Shown: one piece after another, positions 53,962-62,335 of the stretch | How the letters are laid out: each line of letters opens with the position of its first letter | Position numbering within the stretch: the stretch's first letter is position 1 | From: Oscillospiraceae bacterium | GTDB lineage: Bacteria > Bacillota > Clostridia > Oscillospirales > Ruminococcaceae | Assembly (NCBI GenBank): GCA_009778065.1 | Contig: WRKM01000003.1 | Location: 1 to 64,000, forward strand | DNA length: 64,000 nt | Direction of reading: 5' to 3' | Made by a program: the position numbers and the translations under genes | Notes under the pieces: model-generated | The model's database searches: none | What the model was told of the DNA's origin: nothing | What the model saw: the letters and a program-made list of their open reading frames with translations, nothing else

Positions 53962-54144
53962 GTAGGGCGCGATGTCCTCATCGCGCCGCAATCAGCAGAT
54001 GTTTCGTGTTTTTCACGGCGTGATGTCCTCATCGCGCCGCAATCAGCAGATGTTTCGTGTTTTTCTCGGCGTGATGTCCTCATCGCGCCGCAATCAGCAG
54101 ATGTTTCGTGTTCTTCACGGTGTGATGTGGACATCACGCCCTAC
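53962..54144. repeat. 183-bp composite palindromic element with three 51-nt repeats
   Basis: The ends are 16-bp inverted repeats with one mismatch (GTAGGGCGCGATGTCC at 53962 and its inverse at 54129-54144). Between them lie three 51-nt units (53971-54021, 54022-54072, 54073-54123) that differ at few positions. Each holds a GGCGxGATG/CATCGCGCC palindrome. Units are a multiple of three, so both strands stay open; a 77-residue minus-strand frame and a 173-residue plus-strand frame are by-products. Confidence 0.85.
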
Positions 54145-54167
54145 AACATAAATATTAAACATTTATT

Positions 54168-56753
54168 TTACAACTCCTTTTTAAGCTCCGAAAGAACCTG
54201 TAACGCCCCAATTGGTGTAAGCGCGTTTATGTCAAGGGCGCGGAGCTTATTGATAACCCCCTCACGCGCAAGAGAAGTAAAATCAATCTGTGTTTCAATC
54301 TCTTCCTTCTCGCGCAACTCTGTTTCAAGCTCTATTTTAGAATTTCTCTCCATAATTTTTAATGAGTTTTTCGCGCTGTTAATAACCTTTTCGGGTACGC
54401 CCGCAAGCTTTGCCACTTCTATTCCGTAACTGTCATCAACGCCGCCCTCGACGATTTTATGCAAAAAGTGCAGTTCGTCACCGTGCTTTGACGCCGCCGC
54501 GCTGAAATTTCTTATTCCGCTGTTTGCACGTTCAAGTGAAATTAGCTCGTGATAATGGGTGGCGAAAAGACTCTTACAACCTGTTTTATTATTAATGTAT
54601 TCGGCAACGGCTTTAGCGATTGAAATGCCATCAAATGTAGACGTACCGCGTCCGATTTCATCAAGGATAACGAGGCTTTTCTTTGTCGCATTTTTAAGAA
54701 TCTCAGCCACTTCGGTCATCTCTACCATAAAGGTAGATTGCCCCGCCGTAAGGTCGTCGCTCGCACCCACCCGCGTGAAAACCTTATCTACCACGCCGAT
54801 TCGCGCAGACTTTGCAGGAACAAAGCTACCCATCTGCGCCATAATCGTAATTAGTGCGACCTGACGCATAAAGGTCGATTTCCCCGCCATATTCGGACCT
54901 GTTATAATTAGCATACGATTTTTCTCTGAGTCAAGGTAAACGTCGTTAGGTGTAAATACGCCGCCTTTCAATACTTTTTCAACAACCGGATGCCTACCGT
55001 CTTTTATTTCTATAATATTCAGGGCGGATATTTCGGGACGAACATAATTGTTTTCGGCGGCAGAGACCGCAAATCCGCACAGCACATCAAGCACAGAAAC
55101 AGCCTCGGCGGTTTTTTGTGCTATTTCGAGCTTTGTTTTTATAAACTCTGTTACTTCGGTAAAAATTTCCGCTTCGAGTGCTATAATTTTATCATTTGCA
55201 CCGAGGATTTCGTTTTCGATTTTTTTGAGTTCTTCGGTTATGTAGCGTTCTCCGTTGGTCAGTGTTTGCTTCCTTATATAGTGCGGCGGTGCGGAATCTG
55301 TATTGCTCTTTGAGATTTCGATATAATAACCGAATACACGGTTATAGCCGACTTTCAGATTCTTTATTCCCGTGGCTTTTCTCTCGCGTTCTTCGAGTGC
55401 GGCGAGAATGTCTTTATTATTCTTTGTTATAAGCCGCAGACCGTCAAGCTCCTTGTTGTAACCGTCATTTATATATCCCCCGTCTTTAGTGAGTGCGGGT
55501 GGTTCGTGTTTTATTGCATTTTCGACAAGTGCCGCAACATCGGACATAGAGAAAATTCTCTCGTTTAACTTTAAAAGAAGCGGAGCCTTAAACTGCGCTA
55601 AAGCCTGCTTCAATTCGGGAATTTTTCTGCATGTATTCCCAAAAGAATATACATCACGAGGGGTCGCCTTGTTATACACAATGCGGGTCATAAGCCTTTC
55701 AATATCGTAAACGCTGTCTAAAGAAGTACGTATATCGCCGCGCCCTACCACATTTTTAAAAAGCTCATCAACCGCTTCAAGACGGCGCAGAATCCGTGTA
55801 TGGTCAGTCAAAGGACGCTCAATGAACTGCTTTAAACGTCTTCTGCCCATAGAAGTACGGGTACGGTCAAGTACCCACATAAGAGTACCGCCTTTCTCTT
55901 TACCGCGCATGTTTTCGACAAGCTCAAGATTTCTCCGCGCCGTCAGACCCAAATCCATGAAATTTCCGCCGCCGTGCATATTGAGCGTGGTGAAACGAGG
56001 TACGTCATTCAGGTGGGTTTTCTTTATGTAGTTTAATAATGCGGCAATTGCACCCGCCGCAAGCGGGTTTTCCGAAATAATTTCCAAAGGAATAAACTCA
56101 TGGTTTTTTAAAATATCTATATTAAACTCTTCCTCTGTCAGCGTTTCACCCACGCACTCCGGTATTTTAGTCTTTATAAAATTCCCCACGCTGAGAAGCG
56201 ACATAAGCTCATAATTAAAAAGCACTTCGACAGGCATAAATCGCGATATTTCTGTTATAAGCTCCTCTTCGATATTCTTTCCGCTTTTCTCAAAAGCGTT
56301 AAGCTCACCCGTGGATAAATCGGCGAAAACCGCGCCGCAGGCGGCGTTTGCTCCGCGAGGTTCCCCTTTCATATAAAAACAGGCGATAAAATTATTCGTC
56401 CCTGCATCGAGCATAGCGTCTTCTATTAATGTTCCCGCTGTCACGATTCTTGTTATCTCGCGTTTCACGAGTCCTTTACCTGTCACATCACCGATTTGCT
56501 CGCATATCGCCACCTTGTGACCTTTTTCAATCAGCCTTTTTATATAGTTTTCAGCGGCGTGATAAGGTACGCCGCACATAGGGGTTTCAGCGCGGCTTGT
56601 AAGGGTAAGCTCAAGCTTTTTTGATATTTCTACCGCGTCATCAAAAAACATCTCATAAAAGTCGCCTAATCTGAAAAAGACGACATAATCCTTGTATTTT
56701 TCTTTGATTTCGCAGTATTGCCTTAGCATAGGGGTTAAATTTTCTTTGTTCAT
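54168..56753 (-). CDS. mutS: DNA mismatch repair protein MutS
   Basis: An 861-residue mismatch sensor. The N-terminal mismatch-binding motif is FFRLGDFYEMFFDDA; the ATPase has Walker A GPNMAGKST, DEIGRGTSTFDG and THYHEL. It lies upstream of mutL but is separated from it by a 274-bp gap holding the palindromic element. Confidence 0.97.
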   Translation of the reverse strand: MNKENLTPMLRQYCEIKEKYKDYVVFFRLGDFYEMFFDDAVEISKKLELTLTSRAETPMCGVPYHAAENYIKRLIEKGHKVAICEQIGDVTGKGLVKREITRIVTAGTLIEDAMLDAGTNNFIACFYMKGEPRGANAACGAVFADLSTGELNAFEKSGKNIEEELITEISRFMPVEVLFNYELMSLLSVGNFIKTKIPECVGETLTEEEFNIDILKNHEFIPLEIISENPLAAGAIAALLNYIKKTHLNDVPRFTTLNMHGGGNFMDLGLTARRNLELVENMRGKEKGGTLMWVLDRTRTSMGRRRLKQFIERPLTDHTRILRRLEAVDELFKNVVGRGDIRTSLDSVYDIERLMTRIVYNKATPRDVYSFGNTCRKIPELKQALAQFKAPLLLKLNERIFSMSDVAALVENAIKHEPPALTKDGGYINDGYNKELDGLRLITKNNKDILAALEERERKATGIKNLKVGYNRVFGYYIEISKSNTDSAPPHYIRKQTLTNGERYITEELKKIENEILGANDKIIALEAEIFTEVTEFIKTKLEIAQKTAEAVSVLDVLCGFAVSAAENNYVRPEISALNIIEIKDGRHPVVEKVLKGGVFTPNDVYLDSEKNRMLIITGPNMAGKSTFMRQVALITIMAQMGSFVPAKSARIGVVDKVFTRVGASDDLTAGQSTFMVEMTEVAEILKNATKKSLVILDEIGRGTSTFDGISIAKAVAEYINNKTGCKSLFATHYHELISLERANSGIRNFSAAASKHGDELHFLHKIVEGGVDDSYGIEVAKLAGVPEKVINSAKNSLKIMERNSKIELETELREKEEIETQIDFTSLAREGVINKLRALDINALTPIGALQVLSELKKEL

Positions 56754-56801
56754 TATTTTATACCGAGCCTTAATCTGTATGAAAAATTATATTAATATCA
56801 A

Positions 56802-57215
56802 CTACCCGCATCCCCCGCAGCTTCCGCATCCGCTCCCGCAACCTCCGCTTTGCGGTTGACAGGTGTCAGGGTCGTCGCCTTCGCAACACATGGCGATAAT
56901 CTGATTAATTTTATTTATCATTAAATCAAATCCGCCTTTAGCCTCTGTATAGGCTCTCATGTTCTCGTTTGTCATTATTTGCTCGTAGGTTTCACGCATT
57001 TTTGAATTAAGCTCTTCTATTTTGCTTTGATTCTTGTCGCTCTCGCTTTTTGAAACCTCCATAGTCAGATTCTCGCGTTGCAGATTAAACTCGCCGATAA
57101 GATTTTGAAGCCCCTCATCCGCATCGTTTTTCTCTTTTGCCGCAAAATACGCCTTAAAGCGTTCGTCCGCTTGAATAACCTTTCCGAGTTCTCGCGCTGA
57201 TTTAATTGCGTCCAT
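56802..57215 (-). CDS. YlbF/YmcA family protein with Cys-Gly-rich tail
   Basis: A 137-residue helical protein of the YlbF/YmcA family. In Bacillus, YmcA (RicA), YlbF and YaaT form an iron-sulfur complex that controls RNase Y processing and sporulation. Residues 1-108 form the helical bundle. Seven Cys fill 110-136, with the end GCGSGCGSCGGCG. The miaB-ymcA-mutS order matches Bacillus, so RicA is likely. The Gly-Cys tail may bind a cluster or metal. Confidence 0.82.
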   Translation of the reverse strand: MDAIKSARELGKVIQADERFKAYFAAKEKNDADEGLQNLIGEFNLQRENLTMEVSKSESDKNQSKIEELNSKMRETYEQIMTNENMRAYTEAKGGFDLMINKINQIIAMCCEGDDPDTCQPQSGGCGSGCGSCGGCG

Positions 57216-57245
57216 TTGTTTTTTCTCCTTAGTTTTTATTATTTT

Positions 57246-58586
57246 TTATAAATTACCAATCAATGCCCACGGGAGCGATTTCGTTATTTTTACATCTGCG
57301 AATTTTCCCTGCATTTCAGATGTACCTCCCAAAAAATCGACGATTATACCCTGCTTGCTTTTACCTGTGAGAAGCGCGGGGTCGCTTCTTCCCTGCCCTG
57401 TACAAAACACGCGCAGAGTCTTTCCGATAAACCTCTCATATGAACGCTCGCCTATTTTATTTTGCACTTCGAGCAGTTCTTTAAACCATTCCGATTTTTC
57501 CTCGGCTGTAACGGGGTCATCCATGTTCGCCGCCGCCGTTCCCTCCCGCTTACTATATATAAAGGTATAGGCAGAATCAAATCCGATTTTTTCCGTTAAG
57601 TCGAGCGTCTGCCGAAAGTCTTCGTAGTTTTCGCCCGGAAAACCCACAAGTATATCTGTGGTTAGCGATATATCGGGAATTTTCTCTTTTGCATAAAGAG
57701 CGAGTTCCATATAACTCTCGCGGGTATAGCCCCTGTTCATCAGCGATAAAATACGATTGCTCCCCGACTGTACGGGTAAATGCAAATGCCGCGATATTTT
57801 ACGGCTTTGTGCAATAAAGTCAATCAGCTCCCTTTTACAATCCTTGGGGTGGCTCGTCATATAACTGATTACGAATTCGCCGTCGAGTTCATCAAGCTTT
57901 TGTAAAAGTCCCGTGAAATCAATCTTTTCATCTGTGTTTTTCCCGAAGCTGTTCACATTTTGACCGAGCAGCAGTATATCTCTTCGACCTTCGTTTATTA
58001 AGGCTTTTACCTCTCGGACTATATTATGGGCGGTACGTGATACCTCGCGTCCCCTCACAAGCGGAACAACACAATAGGTACAAAAATTGTCACAACCGTT
58101 CATTATCGGAACATTGGCTGAAAATTTACCTTCGCGCAGAGGTTTTATTTCTTCTATAAACTCGCCTGCCGCCTCGCCTATATGGATGTTCGCACCCTTT
58201 TTTACCGTAACTGCCGCCTTTTTTATTATCTCCGGAATAGAGCTAATTATGTTGGTACCCGCTATTGCGTCAATGAAAGGAAATTTTGCTTTAAATTTCT
58301 CGGCTGTATGCAGTTGTTGGGTCATGCAACCGCAGAGAATTATTATTAAATCGGGTTTTTCCTCTTTCAGTTTTTTGAGTTCCCCCACATTGCCGAAAAC
58401 TCTCTGTTCAGCGTTTTCGCGTACAGCGCAGGTATTAAATATAATTAGGTCGGCGTCTCCCGTATGGAAGGTCAAGGTATAGCCCATAGACGAAAGAAGT
58501 CCCGTGATTTTCTCGCTGTCGGCAAAATTCTGTTTACAACCGTATGTCCTTACATACGCTTTTTTTGTGTTTTTTAAATTTTCCAT
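57246..58586 (-). CDS. miaB: tRNA-2-methylthio-adenosine synthase MiaB
   Basis: A 446-residue radical SAM methylthiotransferase. The first cluster cysteines lie in TYGCKQNFADSE, NTCAVRENAE and CGCMTQ; the SAM cluster is CDNFCTYCVVP; a C-terminal TRAM domain follows. The ATG lies exactly where transcription should start from the promoter at 58593, so the mRNA seems leaderless; no Shine-Dalgarno is visible. Confidence 0.95.
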   Translation of the reverse strand: MENLKNTKKAYVRTYGCKQNFADSEKITGLLSSMGYTLTFHTGDADLIIFNTCAVRENAEQRVFGNVGELKKLKEEKPDLIIILCGCMTQQLHTAEKFKAKFPFIDAIAGTNIISSIPEIIKKAAVTVKKGANIHIGEAAGEFIEEIKPLREGKFSANVPIMNGCDNFCTYCVVPLVRGREVSRTAHNIVREVKALINEGRRDILLLGQNVNSFGKNTDEKIDFTGLLQKLDELDGEFVISYMTSHPKDCKRELIDFIAQSRKISRHLHLPVQSGSNRILSLMNRGYTRESYMELALYAKEKIPDISLTTDILVGFPGENYEDFRQTLDLTEKIGFDSAYTFIYSKREGTAAANMDDPVTAEEKSEWFKELLEVQNKIGERSYERFIGKTLRVFCTGQGRSDPALLTGKSKQGIIVDFLGGTSEMQGKFADVKITKSLPWALIGNL

Positions 58587-58592
58587 TCTCTA

Positions 58593-58621
58593 ATTGTATA
58601 ATCTTTTGAGAGAAAAGTCAA
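58593..58621 (-). promoter_or_regulatory. miaB promoter, predicted leaderless transcript
   Basis: On the minus strand: TTGACT, 17 nt, TACAAT, then TAGAGA and ATG. Counting seven bases from the -10 end puts +1 on the A of ATG 58586. Confidence 0.75.
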
Positions 58622-58675
58622 TAAAAAAATGTATTCTGTCCGCAAAAAACGGCAATTTTTTCATTCTTCATGTTT

Positions 58676-58681
58676 TATAAT
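58676..58681 (+). promoter_or_regulatory. -10 box of spoIIGA, weak or missing -35
   Basis: TATAAT is followed by six bases and ATG 58688, the same geometry as miaB. No TTGACA-like -35 lies 16-22 nt upstream, which fits a promoter needing an activator. The Bacillus spoIIG promoter uses Spo0A with an unusual spacer. No perfect 0A box was found. Confidence 0.5.
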
Positions 58682-58687
58682 GAATGT

Positions 58688-59515
58688 ATGGTCTACACAA
58701 ATGTTATTTACATAGATACACTTATCATCATCAACCTATACATCAACTTCTTTATTATAAGGGCGTGCGGGGTCTTTCTTCACCGTAAAACAAGTACTAT
58801 ACGCTGTCTTTTCGGAACCGTTATCGGCGGACTCTCATCGCTTGTGATTCTGCTTCCGCCTCTGCCTGCACTTGCCGAAACGGGAATTAAACTTCTCATC
58901 GGTTCAGTTCTCATATTAATTATTTTTGAGCTTCACGGTTTTAAAGAGTTAATTAAAAACGTACTTGTCTTTTTTGTGATTAACGTCCTGTTCGCAGGGG
59001 TTATGCTGTTTCTCAGCCTGTTCGCGTCGCCCCGGGGGATGATTTATAATAACAGTACGGTTTATTTCGACATATCGTTTATGGCTCTGCTGATTTTTAC
59101 GGCGGCGGCGTATTTTGTAATCCGCGCTTTACGTTATTTTCTCGATGTAAAATTCAATGCGGAAAAAATATATCGGATTACATTTTATTACGGCGGAGAA
59201 ATCCGCGACCTGAAGGGGTTTGCCGATTCGGGTAACACTTTGACGGATTTTTTTACCGGCTTACCTGTCATCGTCTGCGATAAGATTGTATGCACTGACC
59301 TGTTCCCCGATTTAACATTCGACAGCTTTGAGAACGTAAAAGGGCTGCGCTTGCTCCCGTATTCTACAATAAACGGAAGCGGAATTATCCCTGTTTTTAA
59401 GCCCGACAGTGTTACAATAAATAAAAAAGAGGTCGCCGCACTTATCGGGATTTCAAAAGAGTCCTTCAACAAAAGCGAAATAAACGCTATATTCAATCCT
59501 AAATTATTATTTTAA
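58688..59515 (+). CDS. spoIIGA: sigma-E processing peptidase SpoIIGA
   Basis: An aspartic protease of about 275 residues that activates pro-sigma-E in the mother cell. Five hydrophobic helices fill the first ~145 residues. The cytosolic protease domain carries DSGNTLTD with catalytic Asp180. The start M7 ([10 protein letters not shown]) is chosen by the -10 distance; ATG 58670 would lie within the promoter. It is followed 32 nt later by its substrate gene. Confidence 0.9.
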   Translation: MVYTNVIYIDTLIIINLYINFFIIRACGVFLHRKTSTIRCLFGTVIGGLSSLVILLPPLPALAETGIKLLIGSVLILIIFELHGFKELIKNVLVFFVINVLFAGVMLFLSLFASPRGMIYNNSTVYFDISFMALLIFTAAAYFVIRALRYFLDVKFNAEKIYRITFYYGGEIRDLKGFADSGNTLTDFFTGLPVIVCDKIVCTDLFPDLTFDSFENVKGLRLLPYSTINGSGIIPVFKPDSVTINKKEVAALIGISKESFNKSEINAIFNPKLLF

Positions 59516-59547
59516 AGACTAAAATTAAAGAAAGGCTGTGGGGTAAA

Positions 59548-60270
59548 ATGAACGATTTACAGACGGTTTTGCAACACCTTTTATGCAAAATCAGAAAAGC
59601 AAAGGAGAAGGAAGGCGCAGGTATTTATTACATAAACGGGGCGGAATCTCTGCCGCCGCCGCTCTCTAAAGAAGAGGAGGAGGTTGCGTTTCGTCAGCTT
59701 GAAACTGATTTTAACACCGCACGCGAAACACTGATTGTTCATAATTTAAGGCTCGTGGTTTATATCGCAAAAAAATTCGAGTCCACCGGAATCGGAATTG
59801 AAGACTTAATCTCAATAGGTACAATAGGGCTTATTAAGGCAGTCAACACCTTTAGCCCCGTAAAGAATATAAAGCTCGCCACATACGCATCCCGCTGTAT
59901 CGAAAACGAGATTCTCATGTTTCTCAGAAAAACAGGCTCGCAGAAATACGAGATTTCAATAGACGAGCCGTTAAATATTGACTGGGACGGGAATGAGCTG
60001 CTATTGTCTGATGTACTCGGAACCGAAAACGATATAGTCAATGTGAATATAGAAAACGAGGTTGAACGCGACCTGCTTCTCTCGGCAATCGCACGTCTCG
60101 GAAACCGCGAAAAGCAAATCATGGAAATGCGTTTCGGGCTTATTGACGGTCTTGAACGCACCCAAAAAGAGGTCGCGGATTCAATAGGCATTTCACAAAG
60201 CTATATCTCGCGCCTTGAAAAGCGGATTATTAAACGCCTTCGCAAGGAATTAGAGCGGCTTTGCAGCTAA
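59548..60270 (+). CDS. sigE: sporulation sigma factor sigma-E (pro-form)
   Basis: A 240-residue sigma-70 family factor for early mother-cell genes. A pro-sequence of about 27 residues ([21 protein letters not shown]) ends near [13 protein letters not shown], the cleavage region. Region 2 includes [17 protein letters not shown] and region 4 [28 protein letters not shown]. The operon with spoIIGA is standard. Its 3' end overlaps convergent spoVS by 21 bp, and no terminator was seen. Confidence 0.96.
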   Translation: MNDLQTVLQHLLCKIRKAKEKEGAGIYYINGAESLPPPLSKEEEEVAFRQLETDFNTARETLIVHNLRLVVYIAKKFESTGIGIEDLISIGTIGLIKAVNTFSPVKNIKLATYASRCIENEILMFLRKTGSQKYEISIDEPLNIDWDGNELLLSDVLGTENDIVNVNIENEVERDLLLSAIARLGNREKQIMEMRFGLIDGLERTQKEVADSIGISQSYISRLEKRIIKRLRKELERLCS

Positions 60271-60525
60271 CGCCTCAACCACGAATTTCATTGCGGTCTT
60301 TTCTGTGCCGTCGATTTCGATATTAACGAATGCGGGTCTGCATACTAAATCGAGGCTGTTTTCTTCGGTGTAAACCCTCGCAATAGCAATTGACTTAACC
60401 GCCTGGTTAATTGCACCCGCGCCGACCGCTTGAATTTCCACTATTTTCTTTTCCCGTGCGACCGCCGCAATAGCACCCGCTACGAGCTTAGGCACAGAAC
60501 GTGCCGATACCTTAATTAATTCCAT
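60250..60525 (-). CDS. spoVS: stage V sporulation protein S
   Basis: A 91-residue AlbA-like protein needed for later sporulation stages; it may bind nucleic acid. [41 protein letters not shown] and the [21 protein letters not shown] end match SpoVS, with five extra residues. It follows ymdB by 23 nt, as in Bacillus, and overlaps the end of sigE. Confidence 0.94.
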   Translation of the reverse strand: MELIKVSARSVPKLVAGAIAAVAREKKIVEIQAVGAGAINQAVKSIAIARVYTEENSLDLVCRPAFVNIEIDGTEKTAMKFVVEALAAKPL

Positions 60526-60548
60526 TTTTACGTCCTCCTTAAATCATG

Positions 60549-61325
60549 TCACATCGTTTTGCTTATCCGTACTATTGACTTTGCTTTTCCGCTTTTTTCG
60601 TCAATTTCTATAAGAACCGCATTTATATCATGTGTTCCCTCTGCCAGAATATATTTTTGGGGATAGTAACATAAAAATCTCTTGATTATTATATCTTTTT
60701 CAACCCCCAGGACAGAATCATGCGGACCTGTCATACCCACATCGGTTATATACGCTGTGTGAGTGTCCATTATTTGCTCATCGGCTGTCTGGATATGCGT
60801 ATGAGAGCCGAGTACCGCGCTGACCCTGCCCGAAAGATAATAGCCCATCGCTTTTTTCTCGGCAGTCGCCTCGGCATGGAAATCTACGATAATATTCCGA
60901 GTCTCGATATCTTTAAGAATCGTATCAACGCAATTAAAGGGATTGTCCGCCGGGGTCATGAACATGATTCCGGCGAGATTTATTACCGCCGCAGAAAAAT
61001 TTCCCCTGTCTATTATACATACTCCGCGACCCGGCGCATCACTGCCATAATTCGCAGGACGCAGTACAAAAGAATTTTCTCTGTACATATCATCCATATC
61101 CCGCCGTTTAAAGCAATGATTTCCCGTAGTTATCACGTCCGCTCCCGCATCAAAAAGCAGATTTGCGGAATTTGGTGATATGCCGTTACCGTCAGCGGAA
61201 TTCTCGCCATTTACTATTACTAAGCCTTTACCTAACTCAAGCTCTCGTTTAAAACTCGGCAAAAAGCCGCAGAGAGCCTCCGACGCACCTCGCCCCACAA
61301 CATCCCCGATAAAAAGAATCTTCAT
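60549..61325 (-). CDS. ymdB: YmdB-type metallophosphoesterase
   Basis: A 258-residue enzyme of the TIGR00282 family; Bacillus YmdB hydrolyses 2',3'-cyclic nucleotides and links to biofilm and spoVS. Metal ligands: FIGDVVGR, VNGENSADGNG, TTGNHCF, DFHAEATAEK and GSHTHIQTAD. The RBS AGAGGAAAG lies about 14 nt before the ATG. The promoter is at 61361. Confidence 0.92.
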   Translation of the reverse strand: MKILFIGDVVGRGASEALCGFLPSFKRELELGKGLVIVNGENSADGNGISPNSANLLFDAGADVITTGNHCFKRRDMDDMYRENSFVLRPANYGSDAPGRGVCIIDRGNFSAAVINLAGIMFMTPADNPFNCVDTILKDIETRNIIVDFHAEATAEKKAMGYYLSGRVSAVLGSHTHIQTADEQIMDTHTAYITDVGMTGPHDSVLGVEKDIIIKRFLCYYPQKYILAEGTHDINAVLIEIDEKSGKAKSIVRISKTM

Positions 61326-61360
61326 GTCTTAAATATTTGCTTTCCTCTTGATTTACTTTG

Positions 61361-61389
61361 ATTATAACATAGTTTTTAAGGTTTGTCAA
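61361..61389 (-). promoter_or_regulatory. ymdB-spoVS promoter
   Basis: On the minus strand: TTGACA, 17 nt, TATAAT with extended TGT. Confidence 0.83.
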
Positions 61390-61445
61390 ATAATGTTAAT
61401 AAATAAACACTTTTTCTGATAAAACCCGTCCGAGATAAGGCATAC

Positions 61446-61486
61446 CCGACACATTAACAAAAAACCGTTGACGTGTCGGCTTTTTT
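61446..61486 (+). terminator. plus-strand terminator hairpin, no plus gene directly before it
   Basis: CCGACAC and GTGTCGG, continued by TTAAC and GTTGA across an A-C mismatch, form a strong stem followed by six T. The nearest plus gene upstream is sigE, so sigE read-through antisense to spoVS-ymdB could end here (inference). Confidence 0.75.
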
Positions 61487-61496
61487 ATGCTATACT
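61468..61496 (+). promoter_or_regulatory. promoter of the acyltransferase-like gene, overlapping the terminator
   Basis: TTGACG, 17 nt, TATACT with extended TGC. The -35 lies in the 3' arm of the hairpin at 61446-61486 and its T-tract forms the spacer. Confidence 0.78.
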
Positions 61497-61534
61497 TATT
61501 TTATAGTATGGGGTAGAAGGGCTTAAAAAAAATA

Positions 61535-62311
61535 ATGAGAGAGACAAAAAGAATCGGCTTGTTAGATGAAATACGGGGCTTTGCTATTATTTGCATGGTC
61601 GTGTATCATTTTATGTTCAGCCTTAACAATTTTTATAATGTTGACGTCCCTATTTTTTTTGAAGACTGGTTTGGTGTGATACGTAACATCTTTGCGGGAG
61701 CTTTTATTTTTATATCGGGTTGTGTCTGCCGCTTTTCTCGTAATAACCTAAAGCGCGGGGTACAGTGCTTTTTCCTCGGAATGTTGATTACTTTCGTAGT
61801 CGCCTTTGCTCAACCTGATTTTCCTATTTATTTCGGGGTTCTGCACCTCTTGGGGATAAGCATGATTATTTTCGCACTTTCTGAACCGTTCTTTGATTTC
61901 GTTCCTCCTCTTGCAGGTATTATTATTTTCGGCTTTTTATTCTTCTTCCTTTTTAATGTACCTCATATTACTTATGCCGACAGAATGGTTCAAAATTATG
62001 GTTATATAGGTTTTAAGGGTTTTTTCGAGGTATACTTACCCGATACCTTATATAAAACGGCTGTGCTTTTTCCTTTGGGTTTTCCGAAAGCATGGTCAAA
62101 TTTCAGCGACTATTTCCCGCTTATACCGTGGTTCTTCCTTTTCGGGGCGGGTAGCTTCTTTGGCGTTTATGTGCGTGAAAACGCTCTGCCCCGCTGGTTT
62201 TATAAAACGCGGGTAGGTTTCTTAGCGGCGACGGGACGGCATACGATTTGGATTTATTTACTTCATCAGCCGATTATTATTGCAATTTTGAATTTTGTAT
62301 TTAAGGATTAA
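61535..62311 (+). CDS. DUF1624/HGSNAT-like membrane protein
   Basis: A 258-residue integral membrane protein with about seven helices. GLLDEIRGFAIICMVVYHFMF at the N-terminus and LAATGRHTIWIYLLHQPIII at the C-terminus are the marks of the heparan-alpha-glucosaminide N-acetyltransferase-like family, related to acyltransferase 3 proteins. It may acylate an envelope glycan, but no substrate is known. The RBS is weak (AGAAGGGC). alaS follows 24 nt after it and is probably co-transcribed. Confidence 0.85.
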   Translation: MRETKRIGLLDEIRGFAIICMVVYHFMFSLNNFYNVDVPIFFEDWFGVIRNIFAGAFIFISGCVCRFSRNNLKRGVQCFFLGMLITFVVAFAQPDFPIYFGVLHLLGISMIIFALSEPFFDFVPPLAGIIIFGFLFFFLFNVPHITYADRMVQNYGYIGFKGFFEVYLPDTLYKTAVLFPLGFPKAWSNFSDYFPLIPWFFLFGAGSFFGVYVRENALPRWFYKTRVGFLAATGRHTIWIYLLHQPIIIAILNFVFKD

Positions 62312-62335
62312 ACAGAGAAAGGATATTCAAGACAA

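Noticed and set aside
53904-54137. A 77-residue repetitive protein on the minus strand (and a longer plus-strand frame) over the mutL-mutS gap.
   Set aside because: It is explained by the 51-nt palindromic repeats whose length is a multiple of three; no RBS or protein-like composition supports it.
58637-58646. Spo0A box upstream of spoIIGA.
   Set aside because: TGTCCGCAAA differs from the TGTCGAA core at key positions, so it cannot be called.
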